In this document: piece after piece, positions 31,204 through 46,052 of the stretch
How positions within the stretch are numbered: position 1 is the stretch's first letter
How the letters are laid out: the number at the start of each line of letters is the position of its first letter
Assembly (NCBI RefSeq): GCF_014838825.1
Contig: NZ_JACYMO010000002.1
Coordinates: 186,001-250,000 of the forward strand
Origin: Erwinia persicina
GTDB taxonomy: Bacteria; Pseudomonadota; Gammaproteobacteria; Enterobacterales; Enterobacteriaceae
Length of the DNA: 64,000 nt
Reading direction: 5' to 3'
Translations under genes and position numbers: made by a program
Notes under the pieces: model-generated
The model's input: only the letters and a program-made list of their open reading frames with translations
Database searches by the model: none
Told to the model about the DNA's origin: nothing

Positions 31204-32061
31204 GTGAAAGCTGGCAACCCCTTTGATCTGTTATTACCATCCGAAATGGCAAAAGTTGCCGAAGACGCTGGCGTTTATAAAGCGACAAAACATCCCTTCA
31301 CCACCTTCTTTCTGGCGATAACCGCTGGGGTATTTATCTCCATCGCTTTTGCTTTCTATATTACGGCAACGACAGGCACCGCAGCCGTTCCCTGGGGACT
31401 GGCCAAACTGGTAGGTGGCATCTGCTTTTCACTAGGGCTGATGCTTGTGGTCGTGTGTGGTGCGGACCTTTTCACCTCTACCGTTCTCACCGTCGTGGCT
31501 AAAGCCAGCGGTCGCATCAGTTGGTTACAGCTCGCCCGCAACTGGATCATCGTTTATATCGGGAATTTTATCGGCGCTATCTTCTTTGTCGCACTGATCT
31601 GGTTTGCCGGACAATACATGGTGGCCAACGGAGCCTGGGGGCTGAATGTCCTGCAAACCGCGGACCATAAGATGCACCATACTTTTATTGAAGCCGTCTG
31701 CCTTGGCATCCTGGCGAACCTGATGGTATGCATGGCCGTGTGGATGAGCTACTCCGGACGCAGCCTGCTGGACAAAATGTTTGCCATGGTACTGCCTGTC
31801 GCCATGTTTGTGGCCAGCGGTTTTGAGCACAGCATCGCCAACATGTTTCTGGTCCCCATGGCCATTATTATCAAAGATTTCGCCACACCCGAATTCTGGC
31901 AGGCAACCGGAGCGAGTGCGGACCAGTTTACACACCTGACCGTAAGCCACTTTATTACCGATAACCTTATCCCGGTGACGCTGGGCAACATTATCGGTGG
32001 CGGGTTACTGGTGGGCTTGACGTATTGGGTGATTTATCTGCGTGATGGCGACCATCACTGA
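31204..32061 (+). CDS. focA: Formate channel
   Basis: Pentameric inner-membrane channel that exports formate made by PflB, and imports it at low pH. The 285 residues equal E. coli. The start is GTG in a GAGAGGACGTTAGTGTG context and gives MKAGNPFDLLLPSEMAKVAE. Six membrane helices are visible. The broken-helix and gate features include HHTFIEAVCLGILANLMVCM and SGFEHSIANMF, containing the conserved central His region. It leads the focA-pflB operon, 89 bases before pflB. Confidence 0.97.
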   Translation: MKAGNPFDLLLPSEMAKVAEDAGVYKATKHPFTTFFLAITAGVFISIAFAFYITATTGTAAVPWGLAKLVGGICFSLGLMLVVVCGADLFTSTVLTVVAKASGRISWLQLARNWIIVYIGNFIGAIFFVALIWFAGQYMVANGAWGLNVLQTADHKMHHTFIEAVCLGILANLMVCMAVWMSYSGRSLLDKMFAMVLPVAMFVASGFEHSIANMFLVPMAIIIKDFATPEFWQATGASADQFTHLTVSHFITDNLIPVTLGNIIGGGLLVGLTYWVIYLRDGDHH

Positions 32062-32150
32062 CAGGCCCATGAACAGATTCTTGCAACTGTCGGTGTGATG
32101 TCACCCGGCGGGAACGTACAACGAACTTCACGTTATAAGGTAGGTATCAA

Positions 32151-34433
32151 ATGACCGAGCTTAATCAAAAAATGGCGACAGCCTGGGAAAGCTTTGCACA
32201 GGGTGAATGGCAGACCAGCATTAACGTCCGTGACTTCATCCAGAAAAACTACACACCGTATGAAGGCGACGAAGCGTTCCTGGCCGGCGCCACCGAGGCA
32301 ACGACGGCTCTGTGGGATACCGTCATGGAAGGCATCAAACAGGAAAACCGCACCCATGCGCCTGTTGATTTTGATACCGATCTGCCATCAACCATCACCT
32401 CTCATGACGCAGGCTATATTAATAAAAGCCTGGAAAAAATTGTCGGTCTGCAAACCGAAGCCCCCTTAAAACGTGCCCTGATTCCGTTCGGTGGCATCAA
32501 AATGGTCGAAGGCTCCTGCAAAGTCTATGGCCGTGAACTCGACCCGACAGTGAAAAAAATCTTCACCGAATACCGCAAAACCCATAATCAGGGTGTATTC
32601 GATGTCTATACCCCCGATATTCTGCGCTGCCGTAAGTCAGGCGTACTGACCGGTCTGCCAGATGCGTATGGCCGTGGTCGTATCATTGGGGACTATCGTC
32701 GCGTCGCGCTGTACGGTATCGATGCGCTGATGAAAGACAAATTTGCTCAGTTCACCTCTCTGCAGAGCGACATGGAAAATGGCGTTAACCTCGAAGCCAC
32801 TATCCGCCTGCGTGAAGAGATTGCCGATCAGCATCACGCTCTGCAGCAGATTAAAGATATGGCGGCGAAATATGGCTGTGATATCTCTGGCCCGGCAACC
32901 AGTGCTAAAGAAGCCGTTCAGTGGACCTACTTCGGTTACCTGGCTGCGGTGAAATCACAGAATGGCGCAGCGATGTCCTTTGGACGCGTGTCGACCTTCC
33001 TGGATATCTATTTTGAACGCGACCTGAAGGCGGGCAAAATCACCGAACTGGAAGCACAGGAACTGATTGACCACCTGGTGATGAAGCTGCGCATGGTGCG
33101 CTTCCTGCGTACGCCAGAATATGATGAGCTGTTCTCTGGTGACCCAATCTGGGCAACCGAATCCCTTGCTGGTATGGGCGTTGACGGCCGGACCATGGTG
33201 ACTAAAAACACCTTCCGCTTCCTGAACACGCTCTACACCATGGGTCCTTCACCAGAGCCTAACATGACTATCCTGTGGTCAGAAAAACTGCCACTGAACT
33301 TCAAAAAATACGCAGCCAAAGTGTCTATCGACACCTCATCTCTGCAGTATGAAAATGATGATCTGATGCGTCCTGACTTCAACAATGATGACTACGCCAT
33401 CGCCTGTTGTGTCAGCCCGATGATCGTCGGCAAACAGATGCAGTTCTTCGGTGCCCGTGCTAACCTGGCTAAAACCATGCTGTATGCCATCAACGGCGGC
33501 GTGGATGAAAAAATGAAAATGCAGGTTGGCCCGAAAGAAGCGCCAATGATGGATGAAGTGCTGGATTACGATAAAGTGATGGACCGTATGGATCACTTTA
33601 TGGACTGGCTGGCCAAACAGTATGTGACCGCGCTGAACGTTATCCACTACATGCATGACAAGTATAGCTATGAAGCCTCGCTGATGGCACTGCATGACCG
33701 TGACGTTTACCGTACAATGGCCTGTGGTATCGCGGGCCTGTCGGTGGCGGCTGACTCACTGTCTGCAATCAAATATGCAAAAGTGTCGACCATTCGTGAT
33801 GAAGATGGTCTGGCCGTTGACTTCAAAATCGAAGGCGAATACCCGCAGTTTGGTAATAACGATTCACGCGTTGATGATATTGCCTGCGACCTGGTTGAAC
33901 GTTTCATGAAGAAAATTCAGAAGCTGCAGACCTACCGTAACGCGGTACCAACTCAGTCTGTTCTGACCATTACCTCTAACGTGGTGTATGGCAAGAAAAC
34001 CGGTAACACCCCGGATGGCCGTCGCGCTGGCGCACCGTTTGGACCAGGTGCTAACCCAATGCACGGTCGTGACCAGAAAGGTGCCGTTGCCTCACTCACC
34101 TCCGTGGCTAAACTACCGTTTGCTTACGCAAAAGATGGTATCTCATACACCTTCTCTATCGTGCCAAACGCGCTAGGTAAAAACGATGATGTGCGTAAAA
34201 CCAACCTTGCCGGTCTGATGGATGGTTACTTCCATCATGAGGCCAGCATCGAAGGCGGTCAGCACCTGAACGTCAACGTAATGAACCGCGAAATGCTGCT
34301 GGAAGCGATGGAAGATCCGGAAAAATATCCGCAGCTGACCATTCGCGTCTCTGGCTACGCCGTTCGCTTTAACTCGCTGACTAAAGAGCAGCAACAGGAC
34401 GTGATTACACGTACCTTTACGCAAAGCATGTAA
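32151..34433 (+). CDS. pflB: Pyruvate formate-lyase
   Basis: Glycyl-radical enzyme that splits pyruvate and CoA to acetyl-CoA and formate in the absence of oxygen. It has 760 residues, as in E. coli. The two catalytic cysteines are C419 and C420 in IACCVSPM. The glycyl radical is at G735 in RVSGYAVRF. It is activated by PflA, encoded 138 bases downstream, and its product leaves through FocA, encoded just upstream. Codon use and the clean AAGGTAGG ribosome site fit high expression. Confidence 0.98.
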   Translation: MTELNQKMATAWESFAQGEWQTSINVRDFIQKNYTPYEGDEAFLAGATEATTALWDTVMEGIKQENRTHAPVDFDTDLPSTITSHDAGYINKSLEKIVGLQTEAPLKRALIPFGGIKMVEGSCKVYGRELDPTVKKIFTEYRKTHNQGVFDVYTPDILRCRKSGVLTGLPDAYGRGRIIGDYRRVALYGIDALMKDKFAQFTSLQSDMENGVNLEATIRLREEIADQHHALQQIKDMAAKYGCDISGPATSAKEAVQWTYFGYLAAVKSQNGAAMSFGRVSTFLDIYFERDLKAGKITELEAQELIDHLVMKLRMVRFLRTPEYDELFSGDPIWATESLAGMGVDGRTMVTKNTFRFLNTLYTMGPSPEPNMTILWSEKLPLNFKKYAAKVSIDTSSLQYENDDLMRPDFNNDDYAIACCVSPMIVGKQMQFFGARANLAKTMLYAINGGVDEKMKMQVGPKEAPMMDEVLDYDKVMDRMDHFMDWLAKQYVTALNVIHYMHDKYSYEASLMALHDRDVYRTMACGIAGLSVAADSLSAIKYAKVSTIRDEDGLAVDFKIEGEYPQFGNNDSRVDDIACDLVERFMKKIQKLQTYRNAVPTQSVLTITSNVVYGKKTGNTPDGRRAGAPFGPGANPMHGRDQKGAVASLTSVAKLPFAYAKDGISYTFSIVPNALGKNDDVRKTNLAGLMDGYFHHEASIEGGQHLNVNVMNREMLLEAMEDPEKYPQLTIRVSGYAVRFNSLTKEQQQDVITRTFTQSM

Positions 34434-34450
34434 TACAGTCAGTGCATTGT

Positions 34451-34474
34451 GCAGGCTTCCTCCGGGGAGCCTGC
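34451..34474 (+). terminator. Hairpin between pflB and pflA
   Basis: GCAGGCT (34451-34457) pairs with AGCCTGC (34468-34474). No T run follows, so it may be a 3' stabilising stem for the abundant pflB message, with partial read-through into pflA. Confidence 0.45.
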
Positions 34475-34571
34475 CTGCCACCAGCCGGTTTTGTCAGTTG
34501 TCTGATTCGGATCACTGCCAAAACAGACTTAACACAGCTAAAGACTGTGTCACCGTGGAGAACTCATCGCA

Positions 34572-35312
34572 ATGTCAGTAACCGGTCGCATCCACTCTTT
34601 TGAATCCTGCGGGACCGTTGACGGCCCCGGCATCCGTTTTATCACCTTCTTCCAGGGCTGCCTGATGCGCTGCCTGTATTGCCATAACCGTGATACCTGG
34701 GATACTCACGGCGGCAAAGAAATCACCGTTGAAGAATTAATGAAGGACGTTGTCTCCTATCGCCATTTTATGAATGCCTCGGGAGGCGGTGTAACGGCTT
34801 CCGGCGGTGAGGCGATCCTTCAGGCAGAATTCGTCCGTGACTGGTTCCGCGCCTGTCAGGCGGAAGGCATTAATACCTGTCTTGATACCAATGGCTTTGT
34901 GCGCCGCTACGATCCGGTTATCGACGAGCTACTGGACGTCACTGACCTGGTGATGCTCGACCTGAAACAGATTAATGATGACGTCCATCAGATTCTGGTC
35001 GGTGTCTCTAATCACCGTACCCTTGATTTTGCCCGCTATCTTGCCAAACGCGGGATCCGTACCTGGATCCGCTACGTGGTCGTGCCCGGCTATTCTGATG
35101 ATGATGAATCAGCGCACCGCCTGGGTGAGTTCACTCGCGATATGGGTAACGTGGAGAAGATTGAACTGCTGCCCTATCATGAGTTGGGCAAGCATAAGTG
35201 GATCGCAATGGGCGAGGAGTACAAGCTGGACGGTGTTCATCCACCAAAAGCAGAAACGATGGAGCGGGTAAAACATATTCTGGAAGGTTACGGCCATCAC
35301 GTAATGTACTAA
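34572..35312 (+). CDS. pflA: Pyruvate formate-lyase activating enzyme
   Basis: Radical SAM enzyme of 246 residues (the E. coli length) that abstracts a hydrogen from PflB glycine 735 to create its radical. The 4Fe-4S cysteines are C30, C34 and C37 in CLMRCLYC, and [11 protein letters not shown] is the SAM-contacting GGE block. The CDS starts [20 protein letters not shown]. It is placed after pflB on the same strand and ends before a terminator shared with ycaD. Confidence 0.97.
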   Translation: MSVTGRIHSFESCGTVDGPGIRFITFFQGCLMRCLYCHNRDTWDTHGGKEITVEELMKDVVSYRHFMNASGGGVTASGGEAILQAEFVRDWFRACQAEGINTCLDTNGFVRRYDPVIDELLDVTDLVMLDLKQINDDVHQILVGVSNHRTLDFARYLAKRGIRTWIRYVVVPGYSDDDESAHRLGEFTRDMGNVEKIELLPYHELGKHKWIAMGEEYKLDGVHPPKAETMERVKHILEGYGHHVMY

Positions 35313-35361
35313 TGGTCAGCCCTCCTTTACCCCACTGATGCCGATCGTTTCTGCACCGCAG

Positions 35362-35393
35362 AGGCTGACCTTCTTTCCCGGTCAGCCTTTTTT
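35362..35393. terminator. Terminator between pflA and ycaD
   Basis: AGGCTGACC pairs perfectly with GGTCAGCCT, followed on plus by TTTTTT. It separates the convergent pflA and ycaD genes. Confidence 0.88.
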
Positions 35394-35396
35394 CAT

Positions 35397-36548
35397 TTAC
35401 GCGTGCGCCACCGGTGTTGCGTGATGATCGGCTTTACGCAGTAGCATCACCAGATAGATCAGCGCCACTCCGGCAATCATTACGAACAACAACCGGTCTG
35501 AATAGTTCTGCATCAGCATCGAGGTCATGGTCGGGCCCACCAGGCTGCCAACGGTATAGCTCAGTAACAGCGCCTGGTTCATTGCCACCAGTTCGTGATG
35601 AGCCACCGTTTCACAGGCCCAGGACATAGCCACCGGATAAAGAGTGAAACCGGCGCAGCCAAGGATGAACAGCGCCGGAGCCATGGCAGCATTACTTAAC
35701 ATTGCCAGTGCACCGAGGATCACCATAAACACCTGAACACGCAGAACCAGCAGCCGGCCATAACGATCCGCAAGTCGCCCTATCGGCCACTGACCGATAA
35801 TCCCCGCACTGACCAGCAGCGCCATCCAGTAGCCCACCGTTGAGTCACTCATCCCCTGATGGGAGAGATACAGCGGCATCAGGCCATACAATGAACCCAG
35901 TACAATCCCGGAAATAATGCAGCCGTTGATGCCCAGGCGGGCATTACGACGGCGCAGCATCGGCCACATACGCCCTGGCGGGGTCTCTTCGTCTTCCTGG
36001 CTTGCCGTGACGCGGCAGAAGACAAGCGGCAGGACTGCCGCCAGAATAATGCTGCTGACCCACGGCAGGACATGCATCAGTTCGGTGGAGACTTTACTTA
36101 CCAGCAGCTGGCCAATGACCGTGCCAATATAATAGACGATCATATAGGCTGCCAGCAGCCGCCCGCGGTTGCGCAGGGTGCCGTTGCATAGCAAGGCACT
36201 TTCCACTACCACCCAGATCAGAGCGCAGCCAATACCCGCCACAAAACGCCAGAGCGTCCATGACCAGAACCCCGTCCCCAGCGCAAGGGCTACCGTCGCC
36301 AGGGCAAATACCAGTGAGGCCAGATAATAACTGCGATTAAACCCGTAGCGCTTGATGACCCATCCGGCCAGTAACGTTCCCAGCAGATTGCCACAATAGT
36401 ACGAGGAGCTGACCATACCAACCTGCCAGGTCGGCAGCGCATCATGCGTCAGCCAGAGCGGCACCAGTGTATTCAGCACGGCAATAGAAACCGTGAGCAG
36501 CAGTAAGCCGCACAGCAGCACCAGAACGGGACGTGACCAGGTGGACAT
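35397..36548 (-). CDS. ycaD: MFS transporter YcaD
   Basis: Major facilitator superfamily protein of 383 residues (E. coli 382) with about 12 membrane helices; the substrate is not known. I start at the ATG giving [18 protein letters not shown], the family N-terminus; the frame is open 24 codons further but that part is not hydrophobic or conserved. Diagnostic blocks include [39 protein letters not shown] and [19 protein letters not shown], the last being the MFS loop motif. In E. coli ycaM, ycaN and dmsABC follow towards serS; here ycaD directly neighbours serS. Confidence 0.9.
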   Translation of the reverse strand: MSTWSRPVLVLLCGLLLLTVSIAVLNTLVPLWLTHDALPTWQVGMVSSSYYCGNLLGTLLAGWVIKRYGFNRSYYLASLVFALATVALALGTGFWSWTLWRFVAGIGCALIWVVVESALLCNGTLRNRGRLLAAYMIVYYIGTVIGQLLVSKVSTELMHVLPWVSSIILAAVLPLVFCRVTASQEDEETPPGRMWPMLRRRNARLGINGCIISGIVLGSLYGLMPLYLSHQGMSDSTVGYWMALLVSAGIIGQWPIGRLADRYGRLLVLRVQVFMVILGALAMLSNAAMAPALFILGCAGFTLYPVAMSWACETVAHHELVAMNQALLLSYTVGSLVGPTMTSMLMQNYSDRLLFVMIAGVALIYLVMLLRKADHHATPVAHA

Positions 36549-36788
36549 AGTATTGGAGAACCGAAACGAGGAAGATTTTGCGCGCATCATGCCACTGCGC
36601 AAGCATTTGGAAAAGCACAATAAATCGTGATGCGCACGATTTGCAGAACACCGATTTAATATTTTTATCTACGAAGGGTTAGCTCTGACGGGCAACGACA
36701 TCAGTGGGGTATTATCTCGTTGAATTTATTCATTACTGCTAAGCTGGTCTCTGCAACATCCATCATATTTTTTGTTCGAACTCAGACG

Positions 36789-36814
36789 TAAAAAAACCCG
36801 CCGGCGGCGGGTTT
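36789..36814 (-). terminator. Terminator after serS
   Basis: AAACCCGCC/GGCGGGTTT stem with a 3-base loop; on minus it runs into TTTTTTT. It lies 23 bases past the serS stop. Confidence 0.88.
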
Positions 36815-36836
36815 CCTCTGGTACGGTATATCGGGC

Positions 36837-38225
<1,389 letters not shown>

Positions 38226-39569
38226 TCAGCGGTAGCGTTTTGTCGGGCTATTTTGATCCTGTTCATGCAACCAGGACAGCTTTTCGCCAATCTTGCCCTC
38301 CAGCCCGCGTGAGGTCGGCTGGTAATAACGCGTTTGCGCCATTTGTGGAGGAAAATAGTCCTCTCCGGCGGCATAAGCATGGGGTTCATCATGGGCATAG
38401 CGATATTCAGCACCCAGCCCCATCTCTTTCATCAGTTTGGTTGGCGCATTGCGCAGATGTTCAGGGACATCATAATCCGGACTGTCGCGGGCATCACGCA
38501 TGGCCGCTTTAAAGGCGGTATAGACCGCATTGCTTTTCGGCGCGCAGGCAAGATAAACGATCGCCTGAGCGATAGCCCGTTCACCTTCTGCCGGCCCTAC
38601 GCGGGTAAAGCAGTCCCACGCGGCAATCGCCACCTGCATTCCACGGGGATCGGCATTGCCGACGTCTTCCGAGGCAATCGCCAGCAAGCGCCTTGCCACA
38701 TAAAGCGGGTCTCCACCGGCGGTAATAATGCGCGCATACCAGTACAGGGCGGCGTCCGGCGACGACCCCCGTACCGACTTGTGCAGCGCGGAGATCAGGT
38801 CATAGAAGCGATCGCCCTTATTATCGAAGCGTGCGCTGCGCTCACCCGAAACTTCATTCAGCAACTGCGGCGTAAGCTCACGTTTGGCTTTGCTGTTCAC
38901 CTCCGCCATGTCCGCCATCATTTCCAGCGTATTCAGCGCACGGCGCGCATCACCGTTGACCAGTTCGGCGATCATATTGCGGGTATTATCAGGCAACACG
39001 ATATTGTCGTTACCGTATCCCCGCTCGCTGTCGTTCATCGCCTGATCGAGAACGGCCGCAATGTCTTCACTGGTCAGGGACTTCAGTAAATAGACCCGCG
39101 CACGTGATAACAGTGCAGAGTTAAGTTCAAAAGAAGGGTTTTCGGTTGTAGCACCGATAAAAGTGATGGTGCCATCTTCAATATGGGGCAGAAAGGCATC
39201 CTGCTGGCTTTTATTGAAGCGGTGGACTTCATCGACAAAAAGGATGGTGCGACGACCCGCGTTACGATTTTGCCTCGCGCGCTCGATCGCCTCACGGATC
39301 TCTTTTACCCCGGAAGTGACGGCGGAAATACGTTCGACGTCAGCCTGGCCATAGTGACCAATAATCTCTGCCAGCGTCGTTTTTCCCGTCCCTGGCGGAC
39401 CCCATAAAATCATCGAATGCAGATGCCCTGCCTCAATCGCTCTCGGCAGGGGTTTACCGGCTGCAAGCAAATGTTGCTGGCCGATATACTCAGCCAGCGT
39501 GCGTGGCCGCATACGCGCGGCCAGAGGCTGGAATTCATTACGGGAAAAGTCGAGGGACAGGTTACTCAC
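38226..39569 (-). CDS. rarA: Replication-associated recombination protein A
   Basis: AAA+ ATPase (MgsA/RarA, Mgs1/WRNIP1 family) that acts at stalled replication forks and binds SSB. 447 residues from a GTG giving [20 protein letters not shown], exactly the E. coli length; a longer open frame of 56 codons upstream runs back through lolA and is rejected. Walker A is [12 protein letters not shown], Walker [10 protein letters not shown], and sensor 1 [12 protein letters not shown]. The start lies 7 bases after the lolA stop, so the two are cotranscribed. Confidence 0.95.
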   Translation of the reverse strand: MSNLSLDFSRNEFQPLAARMRPRTLAEYIGQQHLLAAGKPLPRAIEAGHLHSMILWGPPGTGKTTLAEIIGHYGQADVERISAVTSGVKEIREAIERARQNRNAGRRTILFVDEVHRFNKSQQDAFLPHIEDGTITFIGATTENPSFELNSALLSRARVYLLKSLTSEDIAAVLDQAMNDSERGYGNDNIVLPDNTRNMIAELVNGDARRALNTLEMMADMAEVNSKAKRELTPQLLNEVSGERSARFDNKGDRFYDLISALHKSVRGSSPDAALYWYARIITAGGDPLYVARRLLAIASEDVGNADPRGMQVAIAAWDCFTRVGPAEGERAIAQAIVYLACAPKSNAVYTAFKAAMRDARDSPDYDVPEHLRNAPTKLMKEMGLGAEYRYAHDEPHAYAAGEDYFPPQMAQTRYYQPTSRGLEGKIGEKLSWLHEQDQNSPTKRYR

Positions 39570-39576
39570 GCAAACC

Positions 39577-40188
39577 TCACTGACGCTGGTCGTCCACGGT
39601 GACGCCTTTTGGCGGCGTGAACTTGAACTTGTCGGCGCTGATGCTGCCGTTTTGCTGGCTCTTAAGCGTATAGCTACTGCGCTGGCCGTCCTGTTCAATC
39701 GCACTGAACTGGTTAATGGTGCCGTTAGTAGAGACATTAATCGTAAACTGCTTCAGATTACCGTCCGCATTTTTCGGCGTCAGGGAGAAATCGTCCCCTT
39801 TCTGCGCAACATTATACTGCTTCCAGTCGCTCGACTGGTTACGCGCAATCAGCATAAACGGCGTATTGCTGGTGGCGTCTTTCAGCCAGCTGGCGCTAAC
39901 CTGTTCAACGAACGGGTTATAGAACCACAGTGTTTTACCATCAGAAATCAGCGTGCTTTCGTCCGGCGCGGTCATATGCCAGTTAAACAGGTTGGGACGC
40001 TCAACCCACATCTCACCTTCACCGTCCTGTACTGAAGCCCCGCTGCCGTCGGTGACTTTCTGATTAAAGGTGGCATGGAAGCTTTTCACCTTATCCAGGC
40101 GCTGTTGCAAATCGCTGGAGGCATCAGCCCACACCGCAGAAGAAGAGAACGCGGCCAGCAAACAGCAGGAAATCATTAATTTTTTCAT
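39577..40188 (-). CDS. lolA: Periplasmic lipoprotein carrier LolA
   Basis: Periplasmic chaperone of 203 residues (the E. coli length) that carries lipoproteins from LolCDE to outer-membrane LolB. The signal peptide [21 protein letters not shown] is cut before [13 protein letters not shown]. The mature part is the open beta-barrel typical of the family, with [19 protein letters not shown]. It sits between ftsK and rarA and should serve the lipoprotein encoded at 53829-54656 as well. Confidence 0.96.
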   Translation of the reverse strand: MKKLMISCCLLAAFSSSAVWADASSDLQQRLDKVKSFHATFNQKVTDGSGASVQDGEGEMWVERPNLFNWHMTAPDESTLISDGKTLWFYNPFVEQVSASWLKDATSNTPFMLIARNQSSDWKQYNVAQKGDDFSLTPKNADGNLKQFTINVSTNGTINQFSAIEQDGQRSSYTLKSQQNGSISADKFKFTPPKGVTVDDQRQ

Positions 40189-40335
40189 TACGGCATCCTT
40201 ATTAAAACTCTTTTATCCCGGTCCGGGTTGAGCGTGACAGGAATAACTTTAGCCAGGCGCTGAAGACAGCGACAGGAGAAAAAACTGAATTCTCCCGGCC
40301 ACATCATGCCAATATGGGGGCAACCGTCTTAAATT

Positions 40336-40364
40336 CAACAGGCCAGGCAGAGCCTGGCCTGTTG
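40336..40364 (-). terminator. Perfect hairpin between ftsK and lolA
   Basis: A 13-base-pair perfect stem, CAACAGGCCAGGC and its complement, with a 3-base loop, 23 bases after the ftsK stop. On minus it is followed by AATTTAAG rather than a T tract, so it is a strong RNA stem with uncertain terminator strength. Confidence 0.6.
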
Positions 40365-40386
40365 GGGCAGTATTCAAACCACGTTA

Positions 40387-43300
40387 TTATCGCTCATGCG
40401 GCGGAGGTGCCAGCACCTCGCGGTTACCGTTATGCCCCGGTGACGAAACGATTCCCTGCGCTTCCATCTGTTCGATGATGCGCGCAGCGCGGTTATAACC
40501 GATACGGAACTGTCGCTGTACGCCTGAGATAGAGGCGCGACGCTTATCAACTACAAACTCCACAGCCTGATCGAAAAGCTGATCAAGCTCTTCATCACCG
40601 TCCACACCGCCGGAGCCCGATTCTGCGTCTTCACCACCGCTGAGAATGCCCTCTTTATACTGAGGACGTTCACGCGCCTTCCAGTCTTTCACGACGGCAT
40701 GGACTTCCTGGTCCCGGACGAAAGCACCGTGAACACGAACCGGAATCGACGAGTTCGGTGCCAGATACAGCATGTCCCCCATCCCCAGCAGTGACTCAGC
40801 ACCGGACTGATCGAGGATAGTACGCGAGTCGATTTTACTGGATACGGTAAAGGCGATACGTGTCGGAATATTGGCCTTGATCAGGCCAGTGATGACATCA
40901 ACCGATGGACGTTGTGTCGCCAGTACCAGATGGATACCCGCAGCACGCGCTTTCTGCGCCAGACGCGCGATCAGCTCTTCCACCTTTTTACCGACAGTCA
41001 TGATCAGGTCGGCAAACTCATCCACCATCACGACGATGTAAGGCTCTTTTTCCAGAACCGGCGGTGTCATATCCATACTGTCCGTTGGCTTCCAGAATGG
41101 ATCAGGGATCGGCCTGCCCATCGCCTCAGCCATGTCCACTTTCTCGTTATAACCGGCGATATTACGCACACCCAGTGCAGACATCAGTTTATAACGTCGC
41201 TCCATCTCAACCACGCACCAGCGCAAGGCGTTTGCCGCATCTTTCATATCGGTGACCACATCGGTCAGCAGATGAGGAATACCTTCATAAACGGAAAGCT
41301 CAAGCATTTTCGGGTCGATCATGATAAAGCGCACTTCTTTCGGCGTGGCTTTATAGAGAATACTGAGGATCATGGCATTTACCCCCACCGACTTACCGGA
41401 ACCGGTCGTACCGGCAACCAGCAGGTGAGGCATTTTGCCCAGGTCGGCGACAACCGGATCGCCCGAGATATCCTTACCGAGCACAATGGAGAGCGGTGAC
41501 GGATTATCGCGGAAGGCGGGACAGTCCAGCACTTCACGCAGATACACCGTCTGACGCTTCAGATTAGGTAACTCCAGCCCCACGTACGGACGCCCGGGAA
41601 TAACCTCCACCACACGCACCGCTACGGCAGACAGTGAACGCGCCAGATCCCGGGAGAGGTTAGAAATACGTGCCGCTTTCACGCCGGGTGCCAGATCCAG
41701 TTCGAAACGGGTGATCACCGGTCCCGGCGAGTAGCCCACGACATCTGCTTTAACGCGATAATCTGCCAGACGCGCCTCAATCAGACGGGCGGTCTGTTCC
41801 AGCGCAAACTGATCGACCGGCTCTGTTTCTGCCGGTGGCGATGAAAGCAGATCGAGCGTAGGTAATGGTGTCGTCGGCTTGTACGTTGGCTGCTCATGAC
41901 GCATCAGGAACGGATGGATAAGGCTTTCCATATCCGGCTCCTGCGGTTTCACCGGCTGCGCTGCGGGTGCTGCAGCAGGCTGCCAGGCAGGGGTCGCGGC
42001 AGCGGAAGGCGGCGTTGGCTGCTGCTGTACAGCGGCAGGCTGTTGCACCGACACGGGTTGTTGTACGGCAGCAGGCTGCTGCCATGAAGGCGTTGCAGGG
42101 GCATCCGGTTCAACTTCGGCCACAGGCGGCAGGGTAAACAGGGGTTCAACCGGGCCATCATCCACCAGATCGTCCATCGGTGAGAAGTCAAATGCTCCCG
42201 CCGTGTCGAGAGTGAAGGCCGGCCGGTGGGTTTGCTCTTCACCGGTATAGCGCTGCTGCTGCTGTTCAGCAAACTGGCGTGCCAGCGCAGCCTGCTGCAG
42301 TGCATCTTCGTCCTCAGCGGCAAATGACTCACCGTAGCGCTGCTGTTCGCGCGCCAGGAAAGCTTCCCGCAGTTGATTCTGCTCTGCATCATCCTGTTCT
42401 TCAGGGGTGGCCATTTGCCCGTTAACCGGGTCTGAGACCGTTACCTCAGGCTGACGCTGATCCTGCTCTTTGGCTTTTTCTTCAGCTATACGCTGAGAAG
42501 GCAATTTGATCCCATAAGAAGCCAGCTCACGGCGAGTCGGTAATTTTACCGGATTCGGACGCGGCAGTTCGGGGCCAATACCCTGCTTAACCTGCGGGTT
42601 AAGATCTTCTCCACTGGTGGCAGTAAAGCCTGGCATAAATGGCGTGTTGCTGGTGGCAGACTGAGCCACGGCACCAATGGCCGCACCCGTAGCGGCGGCA
42701 GCAACGCTGGCAGGGTGGGACGCATGCGGCGTAGAGAAATCAAACGGCGACGACGCGGAGCTATCCTGCCAGTTCCCCATCTTCGGCCCCTCATCGTCCT
42801 CAACCGGCACAGAAGGAGCCGGGGTATGAACGTCAGTGGGCATTTCAAAACGATACAGCGATGGCTGCGGTGCAGCGGTCTGCGCTTCGGCTGCAGATGC
42901 AGGAGCAGCAGGTGCAGGTGCAGGTGCAGGTGCAGGCTGAACCTGAACAGGTGGCGCAGGAACGGCAACCGCGGCGGCAGGTTCCGGCACGACTGCTCTC
43001 ACCGCTGGCGATGCCAGCAGTGGGTCGTCCTGCTCATCATCCTCTTCCGCATAGAGAGGCTGCGTTTTTTTCAGCAGAATATCATCACTGTCGTCCGCAT
43101 CCTGCGCCACGCTGCGCCTGACGACCGGAGTATCCCGTTGCTGATCCTCGTCCCCCTCTTCATGCCACTCGTCCTCAGCACGTGATCGGTTGCTGGCAAA
43201 AGTGAGAACCCCCATGACCACGCCGCCAATTTTTTCAGCAATCGTCAGCCATGACCAGCCAGTGTAGAGCGTCAGGCCGGCAGCCCAGATACACAGCAGT

Positions 43301-43797
43301 GTCAGCGTGCCGCCCGGCCCGCTAAAATACGGTGCCATCGCATTGCTTAACAGGCTGCCGATCACTCCGCCGGATGCGAAATACCAGATATCGTCAGCGT
43401 TGATTGCGGCCAGTCCACACGAGGTCACGACCAGCGCCAGCACGCCAATCATGCGCAGTGCGACGGCAAAATAGTCGATGTAATCCTGAACGTGACGCTG
43501 ACTGAAAGTGATCCAGCACAGGCCAAGAATCACCGGCGGAAGGGCGTAAGCCATCACGCCAAAAATGAAGAATAGCGTATCGGCAAGCCAAGCCCCTACC
43601 CCTCCCCCTAAATTGTGGATGGGCTCATGCCAGGCCGTTTGTGACCAACTGGGGTCGGAAGGGTTGAAGCTGACCAATGCCACCATCAAATAAATGGCAA
43701 AAAGAGCAACCACAATAAGTAGTGCTTCAAGCAGACGACGGCCGCTGCTCAACGGTTGTAACGAAACGTCTTTATCTTCTGTGTATTCCTGGCTCAA
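40387..43797 (-). CDS. ftsK: DNA translocase FtsK
   Basis: Septal DNA pump that couples division to chromosome dimer resolution at dif. 1136 residues, clearly shorter than the 1329 of E. coli; the difference lies in the linker. Four membrane helices occupy residues 20-190. A proline/glutamine/alanine-rich linker runs from about 200 to 640. The motor domain has Walker [12 protein letters not shown] (lysine near residue 802), Walker [12 protein letters not shown], and the gamma winged helix ends [20 protein letters not shown]. Part of the linker is written by five tandem six-base units (42908-42937). It lies downstream of lrp. Confidence 0.96.
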   Translation of the reverse strand: MSQEYTEDKDVSLQPLSSGRRLLEALLIVVALFAIYLMVALVSFNPSDPSWSQTAWHEPIHNLGGGVGAWLADTLFFIFGVMAYALPPVILGLCWITFSQRHVQDYIDYFAVALRMIGVLALVVTSCGLAAINADDIWYFASGGVIGSLLSNAMAPYFSGPGGTLTLLCIWAAGLTLYTGWSWLTIAEKIGGVVMGVLTFASNRSRAEDEWHEEGDEDQQRDTPVVRRSVAQDADDSDDILLKKTQPLYAEEDDEQDDPLLASPAVRAVVPEPAAAVAVPAPPVQVQPAPAPAPAPAAPASAAEAQTAAPQPSLYRFEMPTDVHTPAPSVPVEDDEGPKMGNWQDSSASSPFDFSTPHASHPASVAAAATGAAIGAVAQSATSNTPFMPGFTATSGEDLNPQVKQGIGPELPRPNPVKLPTRRELASYGIKLPSQRIAEEKAKEQDQRQPEVTVSDPVNGQMATPEEQDDAEQNQLREAFLAREQQRYGESFAAEDEDALQQAALARQFAEQQQQRYTGEEQTHRPAFTLDTAGAFDFSPMDDLVDDGPVEPLFTLPPVAEVEPDAPATPSWQQPAAVQQPVSVQQPAAVQQQPTPPSAAATPAWQPAAAPAAQPVKPQEPDMESLIHPFLMRHEQPTYKPTTPLPTLDLLSSPPAETEPVDQFALEQTARLIEARLADYRVKADVVGYSPGPVITRFELDLAPGVKAARISNLSRDLARSLSAVAVRVVEVIPGRPYVGLELPNLKRQTVYLREVLDCPAFRDNPSPLSIVLGKDISGDPVVADLGKMPHLLVAGTTGSGKSVGVNAMILSILYKATPKEVRFIMIDPKMLELSVYEGIPHLLTDVVTDMKDAANALRWCVVEMERRYKLMSALGVRNIAGYNEKVDMAEAMGRPIPDPFWKPTDSMDMTPPVLEKEPYIVVMVDEFADLIMTVGKKVEELIARLAQKARAAGIHLVLATQRPSVDVITGLIKANIPTRIAFTVSSKIDSRTILDQSGAESLLGMGDMLYLAPNSSIPVRVHGAFVRDQEVHAVVKDWKARERPQYKEGILSGGEDAESGSGGVDGDEELDQLFDQAVEFVVDKRRASISGVQRQFRIGYNRAARIIEQMEAQGIVSSPGHNGNREVLAPPPHER
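42908..42937. repeat. Tandem six-base repeat in the ftsK linker
   Basis: Five consecutive GCAGGT-type hexamers (the last GCAGGC), read on minus as alternating Pro-Ala codons. In-frame hexamer gain or loss would change linker length without breaking the gene. Confidence 0.85.
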
Positions 43798-43916
43798 GAG
43801 TACTCTCCAGGTGCCTGTAAACTATGAAGGTAATCGCGCCGGGTCTCCCCGGCGCTGAACCTGTATGAATTCACAGGAGTGTACCGAAACCCAACAGGTT
43901 TTGCACCTGTCCTGTG

Positions 43917-44411
43917 TTACCGGGTTTTAATCACTAACCGGTTACTTTGTTTCACTTCTTCCATCACCACGTAGGTACGGGTATCGTTCACGCCCGGCAG
44001 GCGTAGCAAGGTTTCACCCAGCAATTTACGATAAGCGGACATATCGGGCACGCGGGTTTTCAACAGATAGTCGAAATCACCGGAAACAAGATGACACTCT
44101 TGAGTTTCCTCAAGTTTTTGCACAGCGGCGTTAAATTGCTCAAACACATCCGGCGCACCACGATTCAGAGTAATCTCAACGAAAACCAGTAACGAGGCAT
44201 CCAGATAATGAGGATTGAGCTGCGCGGTGTAACCCAGAATAAAGCCCTGTCGCTCCAGACGACGAACTCGCTCCAGGCAAGGTGTCGGAGATAATCCGAC
44301 GCGCTTCGAGAGTTCGACGTTCGAAATACGGCCATCCTTTTGTAATTCATTCAGGATATTACGGTCAATTCTGTCGAGATCTTTACCCGGTCGTTTTTTA
44401 TTGTCTACCAT
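43917..44411 (-). CDS. lrp: Leucine-responsive regulatory protein
   Basis: Global feast/famine regulator of 164 residues, nearly identical to E. coli Lrp. Start MVDNKKRPGKDLDRIDRNIL chosen by family; the frame is open 49 codons further but lies in the leader. N-terminal helix-turn-helix (ISNVELSKRVGLSPTPCLERV) and C-terminal RAM ligand domain (VFVEITLNRGAPDVFEQFN). It is divergent from trxB across a 528-base gap and upstream of ftsK. Confidence 0.98.
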   Translation of the reverse strand: MVDNKKRPGKDLDRIDRNILNELQKDGRISNVELSKRVGLSPTPCLERVRRLERQGFILGYTAQLNPHYLDASLLVFVEITLNRGAPDVFEQFNAAVQKLEETQECHLVSGDFDYLLKTRVPDMSAYRKLLGETLLRLPGVNDTRTYVVMEEVKQSNRLVIKTR

Positions 44412-45905
<1,494 letters not shown>

Positions 45906-45935
45906 GTTGTTAAAATTCTGAGCTAATCTTGCCTT

Positions 45936-45961
45936 AGGCGACGAGCAATTGTCGCCTTTTT
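45936..45961 (+). terminator. Terminator after trxB
   Basis: AGGCGAC pairs with GTCGCCT around an 8-base loop and is followed by TTTTT, 30 bases past the trxB stop. Confidence 0.82.
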
Positions 45962-46052
45962 ACCCTTCTCATTGTACCATTGCCACGCTTAACACCTATC
46001 TTCCTGAGGGCTTTGCCTCACTACTGTTTACGTCAGGGCAATACGGCAACAG

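Noticed and set aside
39570-39737. N-terminal extension of rarA into the lolA coding region
   Set aside because: The GTG at 39569 gives the exact family N-terminus and length; upstream residues are out-of-frame lolA sequence.
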